Assembly: GCA_003478355.1 (NCBI GenBank) | Contig: QUFC01000049.1 | Span: forward strand, 1 to 27,967 | From: Lachnospiraceae bacterium AM48-27BH | Lineage (GTDB): Bacteria; Bacillota; Clostridia; Lachnospirales; Lachnospiraceae | Length of the DNA stretch: 27,967 bases | Direction of reading: 5' to 3' | In this document: positions 9,125 through 16,810 of the stretch, piece by piece | How the letters are laid out: the number at the start of each line of letters is the position of its first letter | How positions within the stretch are numbered: position 1 is the stretch's first letter | The notes under the pieces: model-generated | What the model was told of the DNA's origin: nothing | Seen by the model: only the letters and a program-made list of their open reading frames with translations | Databases searched by the model: none | Position numbers and translations under genes: made by a program

Positions 9125-9159
9125 ACGGCAAATTTCTTTATGAAATTTGTCGTTTTTTT
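9125..9159 (+). terminator. Rho-independent terminator after the AT-rich cargo gene
   Basis: ACGGCAAATTTC (9125-9136) pairs with GAAATTTGTCGT (9142-9153) through one G-U pair, with a TTTAT loop and a seven-T run at 9153-9159. Confidence 0.85.
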
Positions 9160-9182
9160 GTGCTTAAAAAGGAGGATTTACA

Positions 9183-11271
9183 TTGATTTTAGTTATTGCA
9201 GAAAAGCCGAGCGTGGCACAGAGTATCGCCGCCGCACTTGGCGTAAAAGAGAAAAAAGACGGATATATCGAGGGCGGCGGCTACCTCATTTCATGGTGTG
9301 TCGGACATTTGGTACAGCTTGCGGAAGCTGCCGCCTATGGGGAACAGTACCGAAAATGGAGCTATGACAGCTTACCTATTCTGCCCCAAAACTGGCAGTA
9401 CACCGTAGCCGCAGACAAAGGAAAACAATTCAAAATCCTAAAAGAGCTTATGCACCGCGCCGACGTTTCGGAAGTCGTGAACGCCTGCGACGCGGGACGC
9501 GAGGGAGAATTGATTTTCCGTTTCGTCTATGAAGTTGCCGGGTGCAAAAAGCCCATGCGCCGCCTGTGGATTTCCTCAATGGAGGACGCAGCTATCCGTA
9601 GCGGTTTTGATAACCTCAAAGACGGGCGGGATTATGACGCGCTCTTTGCGTCTGCGCTCTGCCGCGCAAAGGCAGACTGGATTATCGGTATCAATGCAAC
9701 ACGCCTGTTTTCCTGCCTGTATAACCGCACCTTGAACGTGGGGCGTGTCCAGACCCCAACCTTGAAAATGCTTGCCGACCGGGACGCGGCTATCTCTACA
9801 TTCAAGAAAGAAAAATACTACCATGTGCGGCTTACCTTATCCGGCACAGAAGCGGTAAGCGAAAAGCTCTCCGACGCTGCCGCAGCGGACGAACTGAAAG
9901 CAGCCTGTGAAACCGCACAGGCAGAGTGTATTTCTGTGACCCGTGAGAAAAAGACGGTATCGCCGCCGAAGCTCTTTGACCTCACCAGTTTGCAGCGCGA
10001 AGCAAACCGTATTTACGGCTATACCGCGAAACAGACCCTTGATTTGGCGCAAGCCTTTATGAAAAGCGACTGCTGACCTATCCGCGAACCGACAGCGCAT
10101 TTTTGACCGACGACATGGGCGGTACAGCGACGAATATTGCCGCGCTGCTCTGCGGAAAGCTGCCGTTTATGCAGGACGTATCTTTTACCCCGGACGTGTC
10201 CCGCACCCTTGACAGTAAAAAGGTGTCCGACCACCACGCAATCATCCCTACTCTGGAGCTTGCGAAAACCGACCTTGCAGCACTGCCCGAAAGTGAACGG
10301 AACATTTTAACCCTTGCCGGGGCACGTCTGCTGTTTGCTACCGCCGAGCCGCACAGTTATGAAGCAGTCACGGCGGTATTTTCCTGCGCGGATAATTCTT
10401 TTACGGCAAAAGGAAAATCGGTACTCTGTGCCGGGTGGAAAGACCTTGAACGCCGCTACCGTCTGACACTGAAAGGAAAGCCGGACACGGACGACGGGGA
10501 CAGCGATTTTGTATCTGATGTGCCGGACTTTACCGAGGGACAGACGTTTTCCGGCTTCTCTGCAAATGTAACAGCCCACGACACACAGCCGCCGAAGCCC
10601 CACACGGAAGCAAGCCTTTTGTCTGCTATGGAACACGCCGGAAGCGAGGACAAAAATGCCGAAGCGGAACGCAAAGCTTAGGTACGCCTGCCACCCGCGC
10701 CGCTGTCATTGAAAAACTGGTGAACTCCGGCTTTGTGGAGCGCAAAGGCAAGCAGCTTTTCCCTACAAAAAACGGTATCAACCTTGTCTGCGTCCTGCCG
10801 GACAATCTGACTTCCCCGAAACTGACTGCGGAATGGGAAAATACGCTGACGCTGATTGCAAAGGGAAACGCCAACCCGGAGGACTTCATGCAGGGCATTG
10901 AAGCAATGGCACAGGAGCTTGTGAAATCCTATCCATTCCTTTCCGAGAAAGACAAGGAACTTTTCAAGGAAGAAAAGCCCGTCATTGGAAAATGCCCGCG
11001 CTGCGGTTCTCCCGTCCATGAAAGCAAGAAAAACTATTATTGCTCTGACCGGGACTGCACCTTTACCATGTGGAAGAATGACTGTTTTTTTGAGGAATGT
11101 AAAACGGTCTTTACCCCGAAAATCGCCGCTGCACTCTTAAAATCCGGCAAAGCCAGTGTCAAGGGGCTTTATTCCCCGAAAACGGGAAAAACCTATGACG
11201 GAAACATGGTTTTAGCCGATACAGGCGGGAAATACGTCAACTACCGTGTGGAACTGCCAAAGAAGAAATGA
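9183..11271 (+). CDS. topB: DNA topoisomerase III (two frameshifts)
   Basis: This is a type IA topoisomerase of the ICE-encoded TopB group, thought to resolve DNA during transfer or replication. The TTG at 9183 follows AAAAAGGAGG and gives MILVIAEKPSVAQSIAAALG. The Toprim residues are visible: Glu7 in AEKPS and the acidic DAGREGE at 103-109. The catalytic tyrosine is in LLTYPRTD (codon 10079-10081, about residue 300). The C-terminus has a zinc knuckle (CPRCGSPVHESKKNYYC). The frame breaks at 10054-10055 (GCCTTT for GCCCTTT), just before the catalytic tyrosine, and at 10676 (AAAGCTTAG for AAAGGCTTAG). Restoring both bases gives one protein of about 696 residues, the normal length. As sequenced it would be inactive. 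Confidence 0.9.
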
Positions 11272-11277
11272 CTTGAA

Positions 11278-11376
11278 TAGCAAGCATAGGAAGTGTGTAC
11301 CCACTTCCGTAAATTCCCCCTTTCCTCTCACCGAGGACTGCGGGGAATTTTGCTTGTTGGGATAATCCCAAACCCT
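11278..11376 (+). other. oriT-like module between topB and the ardA/ardC fusion gene
   Basis: The first block (11278-11311) matches the block upstream of mobC at 33 of 34 positions and contains the hairpin GGAAGTG/CACTTCC. A second block (11349-11376) shares GCTTGTTGGGA and TCCCAAACCCT with the mobC copy and forms TTGGGA/TCCCAA. Between them lies a perfect 9-bp inverted repeat, AAATTCCCC (11311-11319) and GGGGAATTT (11342-11350), which the mobC copy lacks. This fills the 136-nt gap between genes. It may be a second origin of transfer, a relaxase/MobC binding site, or a shared regulatory leader. Confidence 0.6.
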
Positions 11377-11407
11377 TATGGAAACTGCCGCGAAAGGAGG
11401 ACTGCAC

Positions 11408-14191
11408 ATGGCAAGTTTACGGGACACCGTGAAACAGTATCAAGAGGAATTACGGGACGGTATCGCTTGGATTGCCTTTTGGCGTGAGGGGCGTTCATGG
11501 AACGGTGAGGACTTCTATCTGGACGCAGGCGACAGCCTTACCGCCGAACAGAAAAGCAGCCTTGAAGAAATCCGGCAGAACGACCCCGCAGCCGTTATTC
11601 TGAACAGCTATTACTGCGGCTATTTAGCCGGGGATATGACCGTTGACGAGCTGACCGCCGGAGTGCGTCGGCATTATGAAAACGGCTATAACGACGTGGT
11701 GGATTTTATCGCTGCACATGATGATACCTTATCCCCGGAAGTCTTGGAAAAAGCGCGGGCATTAGCCCATGCCGCAGGGCTTCCCTTTTATGAAAGACCT
11801 TATAACGGGGAAGAAATCGACCCGTATATCTACGACGGATATATGAGCATTGAGGACTACGAACTCATGCACCAAAAGATTGCACAGGAAAGGAGCGAAC
11901 ATTTGGCAGAACAATTTTCGATTTTGATTGACAGCCGCAGCCGTTTTGAAACCGGACAGCCGGGTGGCGTATGGCTTCCTATGCCGACGACTACGGAGCA
12001 GCTTCACAAAGCTATGAAACGTATCGGCATTACCGCAGAAAATTCACAGGATTTTTTCATCAATGGATTTGCAAATACCGAACAGCAGACCTTTGACGTA
12101 CCGCTTTCCGTTATCCAGAGTGCAGGAATTGACGAGCTGAACTATTTCGGAAAGCTCTTAGAAATGCAGCGTGACGAGGACAGGGACAAATTTGCGGCGG
12201 CGGTAACACTGGGCGAATATGCCGGAAGCGTGAAAGACCTTATCAACCTTGCACAGAACCTTGACTGCTACTGGATTTATCCTACCGTACAGGACGAAGA
12301 AGCCTACGGGCATTACCTTATCGACGAACTGGACGAATTAGAGCTGCCCGAAGCCGCAAAGAACTATTTCATGTATGAGGAATACGGACGGGACGCGGTA
12401 AAGAATGACGGAGGGATTTTTACCGTGCAGGGCTATATTTACAACAACAAAAACACCTTTTCGGAATGGTACATCGGGCATAAAAATGACATACCGAAAG
12501 AATACAGGGTTATGAGCTTCCCGCAGCCGGAACGTCCAGACCCGGCAAAGGTGGAAATGGACGCTGCCGCACCACCGCAGCAATCCGTACCGCCTGCCGC
12601 AGCGCAGGAGCCGCGCCCAGTTATCCCGATTGTGCTGACTTCCGAGAAACCCGCGGATAAGCTCAAAGAAATCACAGACCGCTTGGAACAGGGTATCAAG
12701 GAACTGTTTGACAGTGACCGCTACAAAGAATATCTGCGCGTCATGTCAAAATTCCATAATTACAGCTTCAACAATACGCTGCTTATCGCCATGCAGAAGC
12801 CGGACGCGTCCCTTGTGGCGGGCTTCCAGTCTTGGAAAAACAACTTCAAGCGCAATGTGGTAAAGGGGGAAAAAGGTATCAAAATCCTTGCCCCGTCCCC
12901 GTTCAAAATCAAGCAGGAAATGGAGAAAATCGACCCGGCAACGCAAAAGCTCGTAATCGGTGCAGACGGGAAACCAGTCAAGGAAGAAAAAGAAATCACT
13001 ATCCCTGCTTTTAAGGTGGTATCGGTCTTTGATGTTTCCCAGACCGAGGGAAAGGAGCTGCCGGACATTGCTGTGGATATGCTGACCGGGGACGTAGAAC
13101 GCTTCAAGGACGTTTTCGCAGCCCTTAAAAAGACTTCCCCTGTCCCTATCGGCTTTGAGAAAATCGAGGGCAATTCACACGGGTATTACCACTTGGAAGA
13201 AAAACGTATTGCCATTGACGAGGGAATGAGCGAGATTCAGACCATAAAAACCGCTATCCATGAAATCGCCCATGCGAAGCTGCATGATATTGACCCCAAC
13301 GCCCCGCAAGAGGAACAGACAGACAGACCAGACCGCCGTACCCGTGAGGTACAGGCAGAAAGTGTCGCCTATGCGGTCTGCCAACATTACGGGCTTGATA
13401 CGTCGGACTATTCTTTTGGGTATGTCGCCGGGTGGAGCAGCGGACGGGAACTTGACGAGCTGAAAAGCTCCCTTGAAACAATCCACAGCACCGCAGCGGA
13501 AATCATCAACAGCATTGACGAGCATTTGCAGGAAATTCAAAAGGAACACGACAAGGAACAGGTACAGAAAGAAGTAGCCGAGCCGGACAAAGACACATTT
13601 TCCATTTACCAGTTAAAGCGTGGTGATGAAACGCGGGATTTCCGCTTTGAACCGTATGACCGTCTGGCAGCAACTGGACGTACCGCAGACCGGGCGAATT
13701 ATGACCTTATCTATACCGCCGAGCTTACGCCGGGGACTTCCCTTGAAGATATTTATACCCGGTTCAATATCGACCACCCGAAAGATTTTAAGGGACACAG
13801 CCTTTCCGTTTCTGACGTTGTGGTGCTTCATCAGAATGGACAGGACACGGCACACTATGTTGACAGCAGCGGTTACAGGCAAGTGCCGGAATTTTTACAG
13901 CCGCCGGAAAAGGAAAACCCCTTAAAGCACGTCGAGGACACTATCGAGCAGAACGACAACAATTTTGACGGGATTATCAACAACACCCCGTCCGTGGACG
14001 AATTGGAGAAAAAAGCAAAATTCGGGGAACAGATTTCTTTGACTGACCTTGCAGACGCAATCAAAGCAGAGAAAATGTGTGGTAAGGGCAAAGAAGAAAA
14101 ACCCTCTATCCGGGCGCAACTTAAAGCGGATAAGAAAAAGGCACAGAAGAAAACTGCAAGGCAGAAATCACAGGACTTGGAAAGGAGCTGA
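11408..14191 (+). CDS. Multidomain anti-restriction protein: DUF3849-like, ArdA, ArdC/zincin, YodL-like, DUF4316-like tail
   Basis: This 927-residue protein starts at ATG 11408, 7 nt after AAAGGAGG; an upstream in-frame ATG at 11378 lacks a site. In order: an N-terminal ICE domain (1-165), an acidic ArdA-like DNA-mimic domain (about 170-355), a Pro/Ala linker (about 385-405), an ArdC-type N-terminal ssDNA-binding domain (about 415-560), a zincin peptidase motif HEIAH at 618-622 with a downstream VQAESVAYAV glutamate, a YodL-like domain (about 728-830) and a basic tail (899-927). ArdA inhibits type I restriction enzymes by mimicking DNA; ArdC proteins bind ssDNA and protect entering DNA. One polypeptide thus holds two anti-restriction activities, apt for a gene acting as the ICE enters a new cell. 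Domain borders are approximate. Confidence 0.85.
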   Translation: MASLRDTVKQYQEELRDGIAWIAFWREGRSWNGEDFYLDAGDSLTAEQKSSLEEIRQNDPAAVILNSYYCGYLAGDMTVDELTAGVRRHYENGYNDVVDFIAAHDDTLSPEVLEKARALAHAAGLPFYERPYNGEEIDPYIYDGYMSIEDYELMHQKIAQERSEHLAEQFSILIDSRSRFETGQPGGVWLPMPTTTEQLHKAMKRIGITAENSQDFFINGFANTEQQTFDVPLSVIQSAGIDELNYFGKLLEMQRDEDRDKFAAAVTLGEYAGSVKDLINLAQNLDCYWIYPTVQDEEAYGHYLIDELDELELPEAAKNYFMYEEYGRDAVKNDGGIFTVQGYIYNNKNTFSEWYIGHKNDIPKEYRVMSFPQPERPDPAKVEMDAAAPPQQSVPPAAAQEPRPVIPIVLTSEKPADKLKEITDRLEQGIKELFDSDRYKEYLRVMSKFHNYSFNNTLLIAMQKPDASLVAGFQSWKNNFKRNVVKGEKGIKILAPSPFKIKQEMEKIDPATQKLVIGADGKPVKEEKEITIPAFKVVSVFDVSQTEGKELPDIAVDMLTGDVERFKDVFAALKKTSPVPIGFEKIEGNSHGYYHLEEKRIAIDEGMSEIQTIKTAIHEIAHAKLHDIDPNAPQEEQTDRPDRRTREVQAESVAYAVCQHYGLDTSDYSFGYVAGWSSGRELDELKSSLETIHSTAAEIINSIDEHLQEIQKEHDKEQVQKEVAEPDKDTFSIYQLKRGDETRDFRFEPYDRLAATGRTADRANYDLIYTAELTPGTSLEDIYTRFNIDHPKDFKGHSLSVSDVVVLHQNGQDTAHYVDSSGYRQVPEFLQPPEKENPLKHVEDTIEQNDNNFDGIINNTPSVDELEKKAKFGEQISLTDLADAIKAEKMCGKGKEEKPSIRAQLKADKKKAQKKTARQKSQDLERS

Positions 14192-14194
14192 CGC

Positions 14195-15145
14195 ATGGGA
14201 AAATTGAGCAAATTTGAAGATGTGGACGTGTTTGCTTCCCTTAGTGCAATTTTGAAGCAGAACACAGGATTTTATCAAAGTGATTTTGACATTGATAAAA
14301 GCATAATCACGCAGGCAGCGGCAAGCCCACACAAAGAGGATAAAACTCTCTTGTGGCTCTGCCGCCCTATGGGAACGCATTGCTTTCGGGAACGTGACGT
14401 GTTTCTAAAGGACACAGCACCTCACAATACTTGGCGGTTTTATAGGGAACAGACAAGCGACCGTATTCTTGCTTACGCAATCGAGCTGACAGGTACAGAA
14501 CGTGGAAAAATTAAAGGCAATCTCTATGAGCTTGACTATACAAGACATTATGAGCGTGTCAAGGACAAGGAGCTTGCCGCCAATACGGTGCGTTTGATTT
14601 ATGAACACGGTACACGGGATATACCCGCCGGACAGTATTTTGCAGGCAATCCCGATACGCTTTACGGAAAATTTGAACGCTTTGAAGCTATCCCTAACGA
14701 CCCGGACGCGCTGCGATTTCTCTTGCAGGAGGAAAAGCATAGCCGAGAGCAGCTTGCGCCGGGGGATTTCAAAGCTCATATCGCTGTTTTGCATGACGGG
14801 TTGCTTGAAACAGAAGCGCGACGCATTGTGGCAGAAATGAAGCGGCGCGATACGCCGAACAGTCCCAACAGGACACATTTCATGGTAGAGCTTTCCAACG
14901 CATTTATGCAGCTTGCGAACAGCAAAGATTTAGACCGCCTTTTTTCTATGCTGCCATATCAGACACTTTCCTTTTCCAAAATCGAGGGCATACACGGGAC
15001 GTATGCACTGATTGATAAAAACGAAAGCAGGAATAAGGATATACGAAAGCCCCGTCCCTCTATCCGGGCGCAGCTTCAATCCGAAAAGGAAAAAGCTGCC
15101 CCGAAAAGAACAGCCAAAGTAAAAAAACACGATTTGGAGGTATGA
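14195..15145 (+). CDS. Conserved ICE protein with DUF4316-like basic tail
   Basis: This 316-residue protein starts MGKLSKFEDVDVFASLSAIL after AAAGGAG, with only 3 nt between it and the previous stop, so it is co-transcribed. Proteins of this kind sit after the ardA/ardC gene in Tn1549-like elements; I know no tested function. The central part has alternating charged and hydrophobic segments with no membrane helix. Its last 29 residues (288-316) begin PSIRAQL, are very basic and end DLEV, paralleling the tail of the preceding protein. That suggests a shared docking or export signal, or common descent of the tail. Confidence 0.7.
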   Translation: MGKLSKFEDVDVFASLSAILKQNTGFYQSDFDIDKSIITQAAASPHKEDKTLLWLCRPMGTHCFRERDVFLKDTAPHNTWRFYREQTSDRILAYAIELTGTERGKIKGNLYELDYTRHYERVKDKELAANTVRLIYEHGTRDIPAGQYFAGNPDTLYGKFERFEAIPNDPDALRFLLQEEKHSREQLAPGDFKAHIAVLHDGLLETEARRIVAEMKRRDTPNSPNRTHFMVELSNAFMQLANSKDLDRLFSMLPYQTLSFSKIEGIHGTYALIDKNESRNKDIRKPRPSIRAQLQSEKEKAAPKRTAKVKKHDLEV

Positions 15146-15147
15146 CT

Positions 15148-15354
15148 ATGAACCGTTTTACCGTGGAAGAAACAAACCTTTTGAGTATTTACGCAGACAG
15201 CAGCAAACCGGCATTGCTTGAAAATATCCGCGCCGCGCTGCCATACATGGACGCTGATTTGCGGGAACTTGCACAAAGAACCATGCAGAAAGTAGGCGCA
15301 CTGACCGAAGCGGAATATACCGAGCTTGCCGTTTATGCCGCTGATGAAGTATGA
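15148..15354 (+). CDS. TTRAP family (transposon-transfer assisting) small protein
   Basis: This 68-residue protein starts MNRFTVEETNLLSIYADSSK and ends AVYAADEV. The FTxEE...L..I pattern, the helical middle with DLRELAQRTMQKV and the EAEYTEL segment fit the TTRAP family seen in conjugative transposons. The ATG at 15148 has GGAGG 8 nt upstream; the ATG at 15142 overlaps the previous stop but is too close to GGAGG. The stop overlaps the next start (ATGA). The function is only inferred from association with transfer genes. Confidence 0.75.
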   Translation: MNRFTVEETNLLSIYADSSKPALLENIRAALPYMDADLRELAQRTMQKVGALTEAEYTELAVYAADEV

Positions 15355-15716
15355 TCGGGAATAGGCGGCTGACACCGCCGCAAAGCCGCAGGGTAAATTC
15401 CCTTGCGAAAAAATCATGCTGCAACTGCGACAATGGAAAATGTATGCTGCTTGACGACGGGGAAGAATGTGTATGCCCGCAGCTTATTTCTTATTCGCTG
15501 CTCTGCAAATGGTTTCAGACAGCGGTGCTTCCTCTGGATAAGGAATTGTATGCGGAACTGTTGAAAGCCGAAGATATGCGACGTTGTACTGTATGCGGTG
15601 CTGCCTTTGCGTCAAGCTCCAACCATGCGAAATACTGCCCGGACTGCCGAAAGCGTGTCACCCGGAAACAGGCTGCCGAGCGTATGAGGAAAAGACGCGC
15701 CATTATTACGCGATAG
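15351..15716 (+). CDS. Cys_rich_VLP domain protein with C-terminal zinc finger
   Basis: This 121-residue protein overlaps the TTRAP stop (ATGA at 15351-15354), so translation is coupled. The N-terminal half has a cysteine cluster (KKSCCNCDNGKCMLLDDG, then CVCPQ) and the phrase AVLPLDKELYAELL that gives the Cys_rich_VLP family its name. The C-terminal half has a C-x2-C...C-x2-C finger (CTVCG, CPDCR) followed by a basic helix (RKQAAERMRKRR). The pattern suggests a metal-bound nucleic-acid-binding protein. It is the last plus-strand gene of the transfer block. Confidence 0.8.
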   Translation: MIGNRRLTPPQSRRVNSLAKKSCCNCDNGKCMLLDDGEECVCPQLISYSLLCKWFQTAVLPLDKELYAELLKAEDMRRCTVCGAAFASSSNHAKYCPDCRKRVTRKQAAERMRKRRAIITR

Positions 15717-15842
15717 AGGGCAAAACAGCCCATTTTATAAGGCGTTCCGGGTGCGTTTTCCTGCATGGGTAAGGAATTGATACCTAACCCTGCAAAAATG
15801 GGGTTCTACTGCGTAACAGTATTTATAACTGCAAAACAAAAA
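15717..15842. other. Gene-free spacer at the convergence point
   Basis: I see no gene or clear site here. It separates the plus-strand transfer operon from the minus-strand mobilisation block. Confidence 0.5.
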
Positions 15843-15883
15843 GGGCACAGAAGCCAATCGGTTTCTGTGCCCGCTATTTTTTT
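15843..15883. terminator. Bidirectional rho-independent terminator
   Basis: GGGCACAGAA (15843-15852) pairs perfectly with TTCTGTGCCC (15863-15872). A T-rich run (15877-15883) follows on the plus strand, and an A-rich run before the stem gives TTTTTGTTTTG on the minus strand. It can end both the plus-strand transfer operon and the minus-strand peptide gene. Confidence 0.88.
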
Positions 15884-15979
15884 CTAATACCCCAAACAAT
15901 CAAGAGGGGTTATAAAATCTAAAATTTTCACGATTACTAAACTCAAAAATCCAATAACGGTACTCAATTCAGAAATCAT
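15884..15979 (-). CDS. 31-residue hydrophobic peptide with strong ribosome site (possible type I toxin)
   Basis: The minus-strand frame starts MISELSTVIGFLSLVIVKIL and ends PLDCLGY. AAGGAGG (15987-15993) lies 7 nt upstream of the ATG, an ideal arrangement rarely found by chance. The middle (VIGFLSLVIVKILDFI) would span a membrane. A bidirectional terminator follows at once. Small size, one membrane segment, strong SD and its own terminator recall type I toxins and other small membrane peptides of mobile elements. I do not recognise the sequence as a known family, and no antisense promoter is evident. A TATGAT hexamer about 40 nt upstream of the ATG could be its -10. Confidence 0.5.
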   Translation of the reverse strand: MISELSTVIGFLSLVIVKILDFITPLDCLGY

Positions 15980-16081
15980 AGACACACCTCCTTGAATGTT
16001 AGCTATCATATTGCAGCTCCCGTTCACTTATTACTAAGTCCTATTAGCAACACAACCTCTCGATTGTGTGGGGCGGAGCAT

Positions 16082-16741
16082 TTATATTATACTTTCTTTT
16101 TCTATACTTTTCAACTGCCTTTCCAGTCTTTTGTATGTAGTAATGTTTTTGGTTGAATGGTTAGGCAGTTCCAATAAAAGTTTCGGTAATACCTTTCTTG
16201 GAAAACGACGTTGAAGCAGATACAAATTTAATTCGTTATACTTCTTATCTGAAATATGCAGTAATTTGTATGTACGCAAATTTTTATTTGATTTCAAATG
16301 CTCAAGTGCAGCTATGAGTTCTTCTGTTAAAACGGATTTTGGGTAGTTATTATATACTTCTGTTTTTTTAGAAAAAGTCATATTATTACATTCCGCTAAA
16401 GATGTATTAACTATAACTGTATATTTTATCGTTGCACCAGAAAAATTACAGTTTTTGAATTTACAAGCCATGAATACACAATCCGAGATTTCAGCCCCAG
16501 TAAAGTCACAGTCATTAAAAGTAGTTCCCCAAAAATCACACCCAGATATTTTGCAATTTTGAAATTTCACTTTCTTAAAAATAGAACCACGAAAATTTGC
16601 ATAAATCAAATTTTGATTTTTTGCAGTACAATTTACAACATGGCTCTTGGCTAAATAACGGCAACGCACAGATTTCAGCACTTTCTTTTTCTGGCATTTA
16701 TATGTAATTAGATTTATTCTATCTATTTTATTAGTTGGCAA
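16082..16741 (-). CDS. Pentapeptide-repeat protein
   Basis: This 219-residue protein starts at TTG 16741, preceded by AAAGGAGGGA. Residues ~45-115 are pentapeptide repeats of the A(N/D)FxX type (YANFRGSIFKKVKFQNCKIS, then CDFWG, CDFTGAEISDCVF, CKFKNCNFSGA), which fold as a right-handed beta helix. Some family members mimic DNA and protect gyrase (Qnr, McbG), but many have unknown roles. The helical C-terminal ~90 residues (LTEELIAALEHLKSNKNLRT) are not part of the repeat. It is AT-rich compared with mobA, 70 nt upstream, so it is probably acquired cargo of the mobilisation operon. The first ten residues resemble those of the DUF4315 protein. Confidence 0.85.
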   Translation of the reverse strand: MPTNKIDRINLITYKCQKKKVLKSVRCRYLAKSHVVNCTAKNQNLIYANFRGSIFKKVKFQNCKISGCDFWGTTFNDCDFTGAEISDCVFMACKFKNCNFSGATIKYTVIVNTSLAECNNMTFSKKTEVYNNYPKSVLTEELIAALEHLKSNKNLRTYKLLHISDKKYNELNLYLLQRRFPRKVLPKLLLELPNHSTKNITTYKRLERQLKSIEKESII

Positions 16742-16810
16742 AAATACTCCCTCCTTTGAGTCCTTTTTTATATTCTATCAAAAGCAAACGTAATTTTCTA
16801 CTATGTCTGA

